Positions 60,301-62,760 are shown, numbered from the stretch's first letter. The stretch: 64,000 bases of DNA from Ampullaceana balthica (GCA_944989445.1 CALYLW010000016.1:3080505-3144504); one strand, 5' to 3'. Program-made: numbers and translations. The notes: generated by a model from the sequence alone, not told the origin.

Positions 60301-62760
60301 GAGCTGTATTTCTATTTGAAAATGAAACAAATTAAAATCAATTTCTTCGCCCCTTACGTTTAAGGTAAACATTTGAATATTACGTAATTGTTAATATCTT
60401 TGAATGAATAAACATTTTAAAAATAAAAATAAATTGTTCTTTTCTTTGTGTGTGTGTGTGTATTTACCTATATTATTATAATGGGGGAGGGGTCGGGTGG
60501 AAAACGTGTTCTCAACTTTTTTATTTTAAAAAGTTAGCTAGTCAATGAGACAAACAGATACTCTAATACTAATACAATCCTTTTGTTAAACATAGGGGTC
60601 ATACTCATAGTGATGATAATAGAAACACTTATGGGGACGTCAATAAAGCATGTCACACTCCAGAGGGGGGAGGGGGTGTAAGAAAGCGTGACAGGGGGAG
60701 GGGGGTCCAGCCATGAGTGACGTCACGCTGTTTTATATTAAATTTTGATTTTTATGTTAATAAAAAACAACATTTTTGTTCGAAAGTGTGACGTACTTTA
60801 GGGGGGGGGGCGGGTCCGAGATGTGTGACAATTTTTGACGGGGGGGGGGTTAAAATGGTCAAAAATAGTGTGACGGCCCCTATCCGTATGCAAGAACAAA
60901 CTCATACCAATTCTTGTTCCCGTCTCGAATTTGGGTATGCAATGGGTCGCCTAACTATCTACGAAATACAACATACAATCAATTTTTTAAATTTAAAACT
61001 CTACCAAAAATTAAATACTTAACATAAATCCATTAAATATCAAAGCATGCATAGGCGTAAGACTGTGTATAAATAGAACTTCTATAAGAAGGAGAGTCTG
61101 TAACACAAAAGATAAGACAGGCTTGGGAGGATGCTTCATTGATAATTGGATTTGAACGTAGTATAAAACACTTTTGCGAGCACCCTCATTGTGGTTTTTA
61201 AATTATAATAATTTTTTTTAAAATAATAATTCCATCACCGAGATTCGAACCCGACACCACCAACGTAACCACTAAATCACCGTGCTTTACCATTCATTTG
61301 GAACTGCTCATAAAAAATAGTTTTTTTATAAAGTTATAACTAATTATCCTGGAACGGGGACCAAAATAGTTTTCTTAAACATTCGGTAATCATTAAAAAT
61401 TAAATTGCATAGATACATTGATTATTTGAGGTCTACTGTTTATTAGCATAGGGATTACACACTTTTAGCCTAAATATAGTGAAATCTACTGTTTATTAGC
61501 ATAGGGATTACACACTTTTAGCCTAAATATAGTGAAATCTACTGTTTATTAGCATAGGGATTACACACTTTTAGCATAAATATAGTGAAATCTACTGTTT
61601 ATTAGCATAGGGATTACACACTTTTAACATATATATTATATATAGTGAAATCGGCTCATTTTTTAGCCGCGGTGTACCTAGGCCAAAGCCAATGGTTTAG
61701 CTGCTAGGTACACTGCGGCGGTGTTGGCAGGCCAAGGACAATGGTTTAGCTGGGTGTACCGCCGCGGTGTCCGTAGACACTTCATTTTAAGAAATAAAGT
61801 TTTTACTAACAACTTGCATAATTAAGCTTAAACTTAAACTCAGTAGATTAGTCAGACTATTAGTCTATTCAGAGTCAGAGTTCTGAAACTCATGTAATGA
61901 ACCCCAAGAGAATCAAAACCATTTGGCATGATTTGTCCATAATACGAAAAATTTAATTATTTTCAAATGCTGCCAAATATGAAATGTAGGCTAAAAGTAA
62001 AAGTAACTGTAGGCCTGGTCACAGAATCATAAGTCATTGTGTAATTATAAATTATAAATGTAGGCCTCTTAGGAAAACAAGTAGGAATTATTAAAATGGA
62101 AGGGGAATGCTTAAATTACAACTTTAATTTAATGATGAATTTATTTTTAACTTAGGACTTTGTCTTGGCAGTCTTGCACTTACTGAGACTTAGACTTAGA
62201 GTTTAACCTAACACTAACATTTTCATTTACTAAAACTTGTCTGAATTATATTCACTCTTAGACTTAGTCTTAGACTTTCTCTATTTGAAATAAAAGGGGT
62301 TTTAATTCCAATGAGGGTTTTCGCCTTTCTCATTAATAAATTTTAGTTTGAGCAATATAATATACTATAATACTCAGAGTAGATTGTCATAAAATATGAT
62401 CAAATTTACTCATTCTCAAATCAGAAATTACGAAATGTGTTGTTTTTTTAATCACAAATAGCAAATACGAAGTTTTTGTCTTACCGGCTTTTATTTACTT
62501 GTGCATTCACCTCCAAAAATTCTTATTATTTAATTTTTTAAAATATTTTTACTGCATTTATAAAATATTGTCATTCTGACCTAGGCGTGCTCAATGGCAT
62601 CTCATGTTTCCAAGTCATGCTGACTGTAAAGAAAGAATGAAAACAACACAATGCGTTTCAAACTCTCAAAATGGCGACCCCATCACTTTGCACTTTCTTA
62701 CCTTTCGGGGATCTGGTTCCAGTGCTGGCTTACTCCGGGATGTTGCCCTTGATTTTGCAT
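9195..62760 (-). CDS. TCF4/TCF12: E-protein (class I bHLH transcription factor), N-terminal half, seven joined exons
   Basis: Joined minus-strand exons are 62702-62760, 56740-56815, 18546-18639, 13813-13868, 13332-13410, 12158-12201 and 9195-9300. All introns are GT-AG and phases agree (2, 0, 1, 0, 1, 0, then an open phase 1 end). The 171 residues open with a Q/N-rich leader, then carry DKELSDLLDFSA followed by MFSPPV, which is the AD1 signature of E proteins that contacts p300/CBP and ETO-type co-regulators. A PTYFPYSKRPL segment recalls the YYPYS...RRRPL region of TCF4 and TCF12. E proteins dimerise with tissue-specific bHLH factors and bind E-boxes in the nucleus. The bHLH domain is not in the window and should lie upstream of coordinate 1. 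Invertebrates usually have one E-protein gene, so the choice among TCF3, TCF4 and TCF12 names is nominal. The introns are long and crowded with minisatellites and transposons. Confidence 0.88.
9303..9620. repeat. 50-bp minisatellite beside the last E-protein exon
   Basis: About six units of AACATACAACTTGTCATCTT, AATAAAACATACAAACTGTC and ATGTTAGTAC. It begins within a few bases of the exon 9195-9300 acceptor, on the intron side. Confidence 0.94.
9621..11162. other. Intron, no gene seen
   Basis: E-protein intron between exons 9195-9300 and 12158-12201. Apart from the 10.1-10.3 kb array it is plain AT-rich sequence. A slightly GC-richer patch at 9835-9970 is not bounded by convincing splice sites. 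Confidence 0.5.
10090..10335. repeat. 23/24-bp minisatellite, about 10 copies
   Basis: The unit is TTGTACACAGAGAGATGTAA plus CCTT. Confidence 0.94.
11163..11692. repeat. 16-bp repeat split by a hAT element
   Basis: TAACTATAATATAGTG repeats at 11163-11248 and again at 11640-11692, on either side of the insertion. Confidence 0.93.
11249..11639. mobile_element. hAT-type non-autonomous element, 391 bp
   Basis: The ends are CAGGGGTCAGTAAACC and (reverse complement) CATGGGTCAGGAAAC. A perfect 8-bp duplication, ATATAGTG, flanks it (11241-11248 and 11640-11647). The duplicated site is part of the 16-bp tandem repeat it landed in, and the repeat continues on both sides. No coding remnant is visible. 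Confidence 0.9.
11945..12135. repeat. 39-bp minisatellite, 5 copies
   Basis: The unit is GCCAGGTACATACACAAAAC plus AAGTGAATGTTGTGAGAGA. It ends about 25 bp from the donor of exon 12158-12201. Confidence 0.92.
12158..12201 (-). CDS. TCF4/TCF12: E-protein exon, DPRPGYPGRDGLPPQ
   Basis: A short exon of 44 bases. The acceptor is CTGTTGCAG before ACCCTCGG and the donor is CCCCAG before GTGAGT. With the preceding phase-1 base it encodes 15 codons and returns the frame to phase 0. Size and phase fit; sequence similarity alone would be too weak to identify it. Confidence 0.78.
12325..12592. repeat. 22-bp minisatellite, 12 copies
   Basis: The unit TTGATGGTATAAACCAAACA plus AA is nearly invariant, so all minus frames stay open. 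Confidence 0.95.
12741..12833. repeat. 33-bp tandem repeat, 3 copies
   Basis: GAGATATGTAAATCTTTGTT followed by CATACAGTAAAT. Confidence 0.92.
12834..13331. other. Intron, nothing recognised
   Basis: AT-rich intron sequence with no repeat or exon candidate. Confidence 0.5.
13332..13410 (-). CDS. TCF4/TCF12: E-protein exon, FEDHRPQYNGNG
   Basis: The acceptor is TCTCCCCAG before TTTGAGG and the donor is CAGATG before GTAAAT. It holds 26 codons plus one base in phase 0, starting FEDHRPQYNGNGPDHIDH. It corresponds in position to the HYSDHLND region of vertebrate E proteins. Confidence 0.82.
13813..13868 (-). CDS. TCF4/TCF12: E-protein exon, GLPDSTGWNSNQPSGFEGR
   Basis: The acceptor is CTTCCCCAG before GTCTGCC and the donor is GGAAGA before GTAAGT. 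With the phase-1 base from the previous exon it gives 19 codons. The STGWNSNQPSGFE stretch matches the SSWG..QPSPS region that follows MFSPPV in vertebrate E proteins. Confidence 0.82.
13903..14500. repeat. 21-bp minisatellite, about 28 copies
   Basis: The unit TGTGGTCATTTGATTGGATG plus T contains an inverted CCAAT (ATTGG) and a TGTGGT word in each copy. It starts about 30 bp from the acceptor of exon 13813-13868. Confidence 0.95.
14503..15078. repeat. 19/20-bp minisatellite, about 29 copies
   Basis: The unit is TGACGTGACTGTACTGTAA, with GTCTGTACTG and CTATACTG variants. TGACGT is kept in nearly all units. Confidence 0.95.
15122..15250. repeat. 42-bp tandem repeat, 3 copies
   Basis: GAAAGCATGTAATTAACTGA then ACCATTCTGTCACTCTCTGT. 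Confidence 0.93.
15558..15720. mobile_element. hAT-like left-end fragment
   Basis: GGTGGTCAAACTGCGGCTCG followed by CATGCGGCTCTTTTG is the typical start of a hAT family also seen at 11249. No matching right end follows, so it is a solo fragment running into the next inverted-repeat element. Confidence 0.5.
15735..16630. mobile_element. Inverted-repeat element with GC-rich termini
   Basis: The outer about 90 bp on each side are inverted copies containing AAGCTGCGCGGCTGCGCAG, ATATCTGACCGACGCCGCGC and CAGTTT..AATT.CCGCGCAG. The two ends match across 15745-15835 and 16535-16622. The interior has a 40-bp minisatellite. The superfamily is uncertain and no target duplication is clear. Confidence 0.7.
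16052..16252. repeat. 40-bp minisatellite, 5 copies
   Basis: The unit is GATGTTTATGTAGCCACCCC plus CTCACTCCTCCCTCCCCTCC. Two subtypes (CCCCT and CCACT) alternate strictly. It lies inside the GC-rich inverted-repeat element. Confidence 0.94.
17040..17290 (-). promoter_or_regulatory. Possible internal promoter and untranslated exon of the E-protein gene
   Basis: On the minus strand this GC-rich patch has an ETS-type ACTTCCGG followed by GGCCATTT (YY1-like), a pairing common in CpG promoters. About 120 bases further on comes a donor-like GGCGGGGTGAGT. It lies just downstream of the MFSPPV exon, a region where vertebrate TCF4 has internal promoters. There is no transcript evidence; the open frame at 16907-17248 is not convincing. 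Confidence 0.25.
17824..18338. repeat. About 52-bp minisatellite, 10 copies
   Basis: Core GGTGTGAATGTTATGGAATG then GGGTATGTGGGAAAGTTAAC then ATTTGAATTGT. GGAATGG and GGGATGG subtypes alternate in part. Confidence 0.94.
18546..18639 (-). CDS. TCF4/TCF12: E-protein exon, MFSPPV
   Basis: The acceptor is CATCCCCAG before ATGTTTTCCCC and the donor is CAGCAG before GTGAGT. It holds 31 codons plus one base, starting MFSPPVPGAGG and ending YPHGYKPA. MFSPPV directly follows DFSA in all E proteins. It can accept either the AD1 exon or the 25203-25882 exon, since both end in phase 0. Confidence 0.9.
18663..19062. repeat. 31-bp minisatellite, 13 copies
   Basis: The unit is TTTGGATAAGTTGGGATATG plus GATTAGTTATC. 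It lies about 25 bp upstream (in the transcript sense) of the acceptor of exon 18546-18639. Confidence 0.95.
19165..19275. repeat. (GT)n microsatellite with TATGTAACG spacers
   Basis: Four to five GT runs are separated by a TATGTAACG-like word. Confidence 0.93.
19496..21062. repeat. 27-bp minisatellite, about 57 copies
   Basis: The unit TCTACTTACTAATTCTAGCT plus GTCTATG has scattered variants (GTAACT, 24-bp GTCTTGTC units). A block of about ten units around 20040-20270 recurs at 20430-20640, showing segmental duplication. Confidence 0.96.
21063..21679. other. Intron, nothing recognised
   Basis: Between the 27-bp array and the palindromic element. Ordinary AT-rich sequence with no supported ORF. 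Confidence 0.45.
21850..23258. mobile_element. Long palindromic (foldback-like) element, about 1.4 kb
   Basis: Left arm 21850-22130 and right arm 22985-23258 are inverted copies. Both carry AAGCCCAAGTAAC at the outer edge, the TTTCGTATTTATCAAA stretch, two TGACGTCAT motifs and a GCGCAC/GTGCAC segment. A partial extra copy of the left edge lies at 21750-21835. No coding remains. The spacer holds the Helitron-like copy 1. Confidence 0.75.
22650..22950. mobile_element. Helitron-like non-autonomous element, copy 1
   Basis: It begins TCAATATACAT and ends with a hairpin (CCGTCA, four-base loop, TGACGG) ten bases before CTAG. It sits between A and T. TC start, 3' hairpin plus CTRR and A/T insertion are the Helitron hallmarks. 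It also carries two copies of AGGTGGCGCTGCGA. It is inserted inside the palindromic element. Confidence 0.8.
23259..24480. other. Intron, no gene seen
   Basis: Short ORFs at 23898-24287 overlap on both strands and lack coding composition. There is a G-run at 24209-24218. I see no exon. Confidence 0.45.
24590..25163. repeat. 52-bp minisatellite, 11 copies
   Basis: Units GAGGTCAAGTGCTAATGTGT, TCTTTCACTCCCACACTCTT and CTAACTAATGAT. It lies about 40 bp after the donor of the alternative exon 25203-25882. Confidence 0.96.
25203..25882 (-). CDS. TCF4/TCF12: Alternative N-terminal exon of the E-protein gene (226 codons)
   Basis: The open frame starts at ATG 25878-25880 in a good context (CAGCCATGA) and runs 226 codons to a donor (AGCAAAC before GTAAGT) in phase 0. 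This is exactly the phase of the MFSPPV exon at 18546-18639. A pyrimidine-rich acceptor (TTTCACCGACAG) sits two bases before the ATG. The protein is rich in P, S, H, G, Q and M (many MSPP and SPP words) and ends GHFLFSAN. It is much more GC-rich than its flanks, which supports coding. Splicing from the AD1 exon (phase 0) would read CCA TGA and stop at once, and exon 1 (phase 2) also gives the wrong frame. It must therefore be entered from an untranslated 5' exon or its own promoter. I see no known domain. Membership in the E-protein gene is inferred from strand, position and phase. Confidence 0.62.
26011..26118. repeat. 54-bp tandem duplication
   Basis: Two copies of GAAGATTGCAGAAATACGTG, AATATATATCCAAGTAAGCC and a TTGGTGGAG end. 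Confidence 0.9.
26795..27372. repeat. About 71-bp minisatellite, 8 copies
   Basis: Units include CAGTCAGTCCTAGCCCTACA, ACAAAGTATTCTCTGCCCAT and TTAAATGCTTGTTGTTAGAA. Confidence 0.95.
28605..28725. repeat. Embedded dispersed-repeat fragment
   Basis: GGCTGGATTTAGACTTGATG, then GGGGGCCCCCATGAAGGGAG resemble common G/C-rich element ends also seen near 59955-60050 and 63805-63870. It lies inside the 28.0-30.1 kb hAT element. Confidence 0.3.
29060..29925 (+). pseudogene. hAT transposase remnant (ZBED5/FAM200-like family)
   Basis: Plus-strand fragments in shifted frames. Near 29120-29215 a piece containing HTEVRWLSSRAYLNRFYTLF matches the conserved VRWLSRG..L.RF motif. At 29484-29816 a C-terminal dimerisation piece includes FWLQSQ...NALW and YLVERRFSSVMNL. 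A further piece near 29825-29915 reads REDLRFLHTNIDSGINTLI. Stops and frameshifts separate the pieces, and the N-terminal part (zinc finger and most of the catalytic core) is not recognisable. Confidence 0.85.
30113..30552. repeat. 41-47-bp minisatellite, 10 copies
   Basis: ATTAGGACTAAAGGATGGGT with optional GGAAGTAGAAG and ATATAGCTATGAAAC. It starts directly after the hAT target duplication. Confidence 0.94.
30799..31283. repeat. 23-bp minisatellite, 21 essentially identical copies
   Basis: The unit is ATAACATATAAAATATACCC plus CAG. I see no variant between units, the most homogeneous array in the window. Confidence 0.97.
31340..31515. repeat. 9-bp tandem repeat with two alternating types
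   Basis: GACCAAGTA and GACCAATTA in mixed order. The multiple-of-three length opens frames on both strands, including an RPSRPIR-type frame that is not a gene. Confidence 0.94.
32110..32300. repeat. Degenerate about 33-bp repeat
   Basis: AAAGATAACTCGTATTGAAT plus GCAATGTGAAAAT recurs about five times with many changes, overlapping the presumed 3' flank of the nested gene. Confidence 0.7.
32335..32340 (-). terminator. Candidate polyadenylation signal of the nested gene
   Basis: AATAAA on the minus strand, about 320 bases after the stop at 32660. It is the first canonical hexamer I noticed downstream. Confidence 0.4.
32660..37255 (-). CDS. Nested low-complexity gene, C-terminal part (1,531 codons)
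   Basis: It continues in the same frame after the TAG at 37256-37258 to a TAG at 32660-32662. The protein is rich in S, R, K, D, E, P and T and predicted disordered. In order it has an R/S/D-rich stretch, six near-perfect 21-residue repeats (HRSDAVSPSSYQRADSKLVS core, DNA 36205-36585), an RS/KTP-rich basic stretch, then about 20 degenerate repeats around DYSKSLPTREDxRESxxD (DNA about 33650-35350). It ends with an acidic, proline- and lysine-rich tail. A short motif, SKLxxxxIKSVPxK, appears three times (RSKLTWERIKSVPAKK, KSKLAFLKIKSIPTKH and a looser KSKSTIQLLLSVPLKY). The style recalls repeat-bearing cytoskeletal proteins such as Futsch/MAP1, but I see no homology to claim. It lies inside an E-protein intron on the same strand. 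Confidence 0.68.
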   Translation of the reverse strand, partial: SSIEPRSRARQSFTARQNTLDTKGKDTDNVDRRGAQVSPVSKRVTSTPVQYSGVKQANRGLKPGSEKPKSKTVSAGDDDVRSSRTPIKPTILDTKADARLNDSSASLDLKTRSGQSRRDLRSESTRSTLKSSADRDDLSTYERSRLSRDDARSLSQVSSVDTVVESTYEQSRQPVSFAKKSPVYITAKSGPAPRITKFQSKPNEDKSRVNSEQTGRGDGRPSSSPHRSDAVSPSSYQRADSKLVSTHRSDAVSPSSYQRADSKLVSTHRSDAVSPSSYQRADSKLVSTHRSDAVSPSSYQRADSKLVSTHRSDAVSPSSYQRADSKLVSTHRPDAVSPSSYQRADSKLVSSHLRSSPHRSERDHREDLSKSSGAIRPSYMPSPRHQEASPYADTIRINLRRSLANRGDTQHGASPSPVGAKSGPPSQPADGTSNVIPDVVYIKPNTAHRDLNLAPSSTTSKTSPSRATRIVVTSSPSRLHLKSSKTPSKTPSKLYLSAYMSKNDSALKRAARTPKPVTGKSHTTAKLGVRPETKESTPYMRIIKSGPTNIDSMLGTRELGLISSVESSETVTVKDNTRSKLTWERIKSVPAKKEVQSVTSRQESRPSPRRAEHRDTSKPLVTKPLTTREKTSESFRRYPKYVPTREDTREPILDNTRAVSTRDDSVESKVDYRKSLPTMEDNLDSYVDYSVSLPTRVDVTPPFQGYGKSTSMKDDARETTKVFRKLSTIRDDVRESTKDYSKSTSNRGDNSESVQDYSKSTSVRRETPVRGDARESVRGDARESVRDHSRSTSIRSASRESIKDYSRSMPVREDSRESIKGYNRASTIKADLRESNISYKYGMLARDHTKELAPLNENEIEPFIDCNVSLPTREAFPTREDSRESNIDHTKSLPTRQNAFKDYSKSLPIREDSRESNIEYKKPLLRQNTKETFKDIGMSSPTKEDAKESNIDYKKSLPTRQNAFKDYSKSLPTREEESESIIDYSKALPTRQNTFKDYSKSLPTREEESESIIDYSKALPTRQNTFKDYSESLPTREEAKESNIDYGRALPTRQNTFKDYSKSLPTREEAKESNIDYSRALPTRQNTREFKNFSKPLATKVDTRDSISEDKSQPSTENTRESIVDFNQTLPAGENARESLTDVSKSLPSKQEDVKQIKRDYKKYVPTRENTKESIKDNRKYVPTRENTRESIKDYKPAPATEASRPQSAKEDTPSLFRTFRSTNHGVRKSEPVKRDPKTQRFTAESLRSDNRWKATRSDQHKPGHFKFDSRPHKFNARSDKAENRAHVVHPVISSRQAGFDSKPSQPMFDAPIKQQEKSKLAFLKIKSIPTKHYNRSQPAIPGDTIVNNKAAMFDKKPESNKVDAPQSTVTDISTDFSKSENKPDKHLHDVTDHNKIDASKMFEMKPELGKFDEPPHPSPMPEPVKQEHTPHTESNADSRKHDGKGEPAKAEPAKANIKSKSTIQLLLSVPLKYLDQSSADQPKTDPKQESPKVKMESPKDLKSESPAGDHSSGHELESESSLSLIATSSL
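36205..36585 (-). repeat. In-frame 63-bp coding repeat, six copies
   Basis: Six near-identical 63-bp units inside the nested CDS. Because 63 is divisible by three, each unit adds 21 residues without breaking the frame. Substitutions between units are few and include silent ones. Confidence 0.9.
37256..38892 (-). CDS. Nested low-complexity gene, N-terminal part up to an in-frame TAG
   Basis: A minus-strand reading frame of 544 codons. An acceptor-like site (CGATCTATCAG before GGCCTTAC) marks its 5' edge at 38892, so earlier exons are probably upstream and the start codon is unknown. The first residues include ESAEATRFDDYFGPARNEFF. Residues about 95-130 hold a tandem pair based on AAIPVVDAPPSTK. 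After that a degenerate motif, PTxLDxAPGPTxLD, recurs about a dozen times, alternately spaced and back to back. I see no signal peptide, membrane segment or known fold. GC content is far above the flanks, as expected for real coding DNA. The frame meets a TAG at 37256-37258 and then continues open for 1,531 more codons. Family not recognised. Confidence 0.68.
38415..38535 (-). repeat. In-frame tandem duplication in the nested gene
   Basis: Two adjacent copies of about 60 bp encode AAIPVVDAPPSTK-type units. The second copy is nearly identical, so the duplication is recent. Confidence 0.75.
38893..40545. other. Upstream flank of the nested gene
   Basis: The missing 5' exon or exons and promoter of the nested gene should lie here or further right. 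The sequence is about three-quarters AT with no coding stretch I can support. Confidence 0.4.
40554..40826 (-). pseudogene. Non-LTR retrotransposon 3' end (RTE-like), truncated
   Basis: The minus-strand frame reads WNYIGHVLRKDERRLPRQAF, then WTPKGKRKQGRPKETLRRTI, then LATDRRKWKF, with a stop at 40554-40556. WxxGHVLR..., GKR..GRPK..WRR and DR..W are diagnostic of the C-terminal region of RTE-type ORFs. Only about 90 codons remain. Confidence 0.85.
40885..41215. repeat. About 69-bp tandem repeat, 4-5 copies
   Basis: CAATATAACTGAGAGCTAAA, ATGACAACTTTATGACTATA and GTCATAGTGAGTGG in each copy. Confidence 0.88.
41216..43175. other. Intron, no gene seen
   Basis: Somewhat GC-richer around 41930-42140 (GCCGGGCCTGGGCACTGCC) but with no consistent frame. 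Short imperfect repeats of AAAATGAACAGTT occur near 42670-42730. Confidence 0.45.
43180..43424. mobile_element. Helitron-like non-autonomous element, copy 2
   Basis: It has the same termini as copy 1 (TCAACATACAT, then hairpin CCGTCA/TGACGG and CTAG followed by T) and a shared interior, including ACTGCACCAAA and GTTCTGTATTACGTTA. Confidence 0.8.
43675..43795. repeat. About 37-bp tandem repeat, 3 copies
   Basis: ACAGCCTACATTTCGTTGAT plus CCTATTACCTTGCTAAC. Confidence 0.9.
43985..44240. repeat. About 80-bp tandem repeat, 3 copies
   Basis: AACAGACAAGTACCCTGGTG, then TATCAGTGATGGTTAATACG, then a TCTATACTCTATACTGTTAC end. Confidence 0.92.
44390..45155. repeat. 39-bp minisatellite, about 18 copies
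   Basis: The unit is CATGCTGTATATGTGACCAC plus TATTTCACAACACTTCCAG. The length is divisible by three, which creates the long ORFs on both strands. Confidence 0.95.
45240..49320. other. Intron, no gene supported
   Basis: Mostly unique AT-rich DNA with the short array at 46.2 kb and a TG microsatellite near 46590-46620. The plus-strand ORF at 47924-48127 reads partly protein-like (LADEYQTDEEKEE) but is short and has no partner exons. Confidence 0.4.
46165..46310. repeat. Short tandem repeats, ACAAATGACATAGATC
   Basis: About eight copies of ACAAATGACATAGATCACAA or ACAAATAACATATC types. Confidence 0.85.
49327..50168. repeat. 29-bp minisatellite, about 29 copies
   Basis: The unit is GGGTGCACCATATAACTACT plus GGGGTACAA. 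A late cluster (50030-50110) uses the variants CAACTGG and TACACGG. Confidence 0.96.
50257..50598 (-). CDS. Small ORF with MGQC start, possible intronic gene
   Basis: 113 codons from ATG 50596-50598 to TGA at 50257. It starts MGQCLTIF, a Gly2/Cys4 arrangement typical of N-myristoylated and palmitoylated proteins, followed by a basic patch (KFKKKGKQ) of the kind that holds such proteins to membranes. The middle (EVYIFTDNSGQRREI, then VSDYIHVLLNQEL) reads like a small globular domain. The tail is N-rich (RRHNNNNSFP). Composition is mixed and not repeat-derived, unlike most ORFs here. It lies in the E-protein intron beside the 49.3-50.2 kb minisatellite. I do not recognise the family and see no splice sites that must be used; chance is possible. 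Confidence 0.42.
   Translation of the reverse strand: MGQCLTIFSLLKFKKKGKQDSIAPSQEVYIFTDNSGQRREILVGKLTSRVSDYIHVLLNQELMSCKYFASHLECKTAINIVTSNVVQLQDIYGVYQIQIDASTRRHNNNNSFP
50868..50933. repeat. 32-bp duplication
   Basis: AACAATTGTTAGGTCACTCC plus (C/A)CATGCTGGA, two copies, just left of the 50949 hAT element. Confidence 0.85.
50949..51602. mobile_element. hAT-type non-autonomous element, 654 bp
   Basis: The termini are CAGTGCTTCTTAAA and TTTGAGAAGCACTG. The flanks GTCTACAT and GTCTACGT (50941-50948 and 51603-51610) are an 8-bp target duplication with one mismatch. The interior has runs of ATTAATCG/CGATTAAT that fold on themselves (51115-51190 and 51420-51500). Confidence 0.87.
51844..52007. mobile_element. 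hAT-type MITE, 164 bp
   Basis: CAGTGATGGCGAACC at the left matches GGTTCGCCATCACTG at the right perfectly. The flanks ACCCAAGG and ACCCAAGA are a 7/8 target duplication. It lies only about 240 bp from the previous hAT element, with different termini. Confidence 0.92.
52638..52899. mobile_element. Helitron-like non-autonomous element, copy 3
   Basis: It starts TCAATATACATAG and ends hairpin plus ATACTAG followed by T. The interior is shared with copies 1 and 2 but the 5' third differs (a GTCACGTCCCGTCTGTC region), giving a subfamily. Confidence 0.8.
52900..54530. other. Intron, no gene seen
   Basis: AT-rich. Apart from the Helitron-like 5' end at 53287 I recognise nothing. Confidence 0.45.
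53287..53420 (+). mobile_element. Possible second Helitron-type 5' end
   Basis: TCCTATATAATAAAAGGC preceded by A is the classic 5' terminus of many animal Helitrons. I could not place its 3' end, so the extent is unknown. Confidence 0.4.
54537..54720. mobile_element. hAT-like terminal fragment
   Basis: CAGGGGTTGGCGAACCTC resembles the hAT termini at 11249 and 51844. I could not find a partner right end or a target duplication, so this is either truncated or very diverged. Confidence 0.35.
54890..56648. repeat. 64-bp minisatellite, about 27 copies
   Basis: The unit is GGAGAGAAGGGGGGAGAGAG, GATCAGTGAATGGTGCCACT, AATCTGTAACATGTTTATAG and ACAT. Sub-variants (CAAAGAG, CATGAAG, GAGTATC) define longer blocks. 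It lies about 90 bp inside the intron after the AD1 exon. Confidence 0.96.
56740..56815 (-). CDS. TCF4/TCF12: E-protein AD1 exon
   Basis: The acceptor is ...CTTATAG before GCCAAACC and the donor is AGTGCG before GTAAGT. The 25 complete codons end DKELSDLLDFSA in phase 0. LSDLLDFS is the conserved amphipathic activation motif of E proteins (AD1), bound by the CBP/p300 KIX domain and by ETO TAFH domains. In vertebrate TCF4 and TCF12 the same exon boundary falls between DFSA and MFSPPV, as here. The donor lies about 90 bp from the start of the 54.9-56.6 kb minisatellite. Confidence 0.9.
56816..58100. other. Intron 1 proximal part, no gene seen
   Basis: AT-rich unique sequence between the AD1 exon and the 58.1 kb element, containing only the 57.7 kb duplication. 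Confidence 0.45.
57697..57812. repeat. About 58-bp tandem duplication
   Basis: AAACAGAAGGATGATACCAT then TGCTCATACTTAAAGGGGTG, twice. Confidence 0.88.
58105..58330. mobile_element. Shorter relative of the GC-rich inverted-repeat element
   Basis: It shares CAGATATCTGGCCGAC at the left, and AAACTGCTGCGCCTGGTCGG and GCGCAGCTTATAGGGAACAT at the right, with the 15.7-16.6 kb element. Its left terminus is eroded. Confidence 0.6.
58337..58790. repeat. About 220-bp direct duplication
   Basis: Both copies carry TGAAAAACTGAAGAGACACC, CAGTTTTTGAAAAAAATGCT and a TTTCTACAATTTGAAATG end. The second has a 10-bp insertion (ATAAATTTGC). Confidence 0.88.
58958..59202. repeat. Two adjacent short tandem arrays
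   Basis: Four copies of GATGTGATGTGAGCTATACC with TGGCTATCATCATC, then five copies of TAAGTTAGGTAGGTCATGGC. Confidence 0.92.
59545..59660. repeat. GC-rich palindromic dispersed repeat, copy A
   Basis: It contains ACCGCGGCGGTATACCTAGC and, further on, an inverted GCTAGGTACACCGCTGTT. The same words occur at 61665-61775. Confidence 0.5.
60183..60888. mobile_element. Terminal inverted-repeat element with GGGGCTGTC ends
   Basis: TAGGGGCTGTCCATAAATAA at the left matches, inverted, GTGTGACGGCCCCTA at the right. The interior has several GTGACGTCAC-like words and G-runs but no ORF of note. The family is common in animal genomes, but I cannot assign its superfamily from the ends alone. Confidence 0.5.
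61231..61286 (-). mobile_element. tRNA-derived SINE fragment
   Basis: On the minus strand the sequence starts AGCACGGTGATTTAGTGG (A-box-like TTTAGTGGTTACGTTGG) and has GGTTCGAATCTC, a near-perfect B box, 31 bases later. The stems are imperfect, so this is not a functional tRNA. Confidence 0.65.
61424..61645. repeat. 53-bp tandem repeat, 4 copies
   Basis: TCTACTGTTTATTAGCATAG, GGATTACACACTTTTAGCCT and AAATATAGTGAAA. Confidence 0.93.
61665..61775. repeat. GC-rich palindromic dispersed repeat, copy B
   Basis: GCCGCGGTGTACCTAGGCC, CTAGGTACACTGCGGCGG and GGTGTACCGCCGCGGTG alternate in opposite orientations. It directly abuts the 53-bp tandem array at its left. Confidence 0.5.
62702..62760 (-). 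CDS. TCF4/TCF12: E-protein exon 1 (coding start)
   Basis: The ATG at 62758-62760 (G at -3) opens 19 codons, MQNQGQHPGVSQHWNQIPE, and the exon ends in phase 2 at CGAAAG before GTAAGA. Joining AG to the first G of the 56740-56815 exon keeps the AD1 frame open. The frame also stays open for some distance upstream of the ATG, so a more 5' start cannot be excluded. An internal ATG in the next exon (RMNVGDKEL) is the position matching the human start and could serve as an alternative start. The plus-strand ORFs here are shadows. Confidence 0.65.

Noticed and set aside
61231..61286. Functional tRNA gene
   Set aside because: A and B boxes are present but the acceptor and anticodon stems do not pair properly; kept as a SINE fragment.
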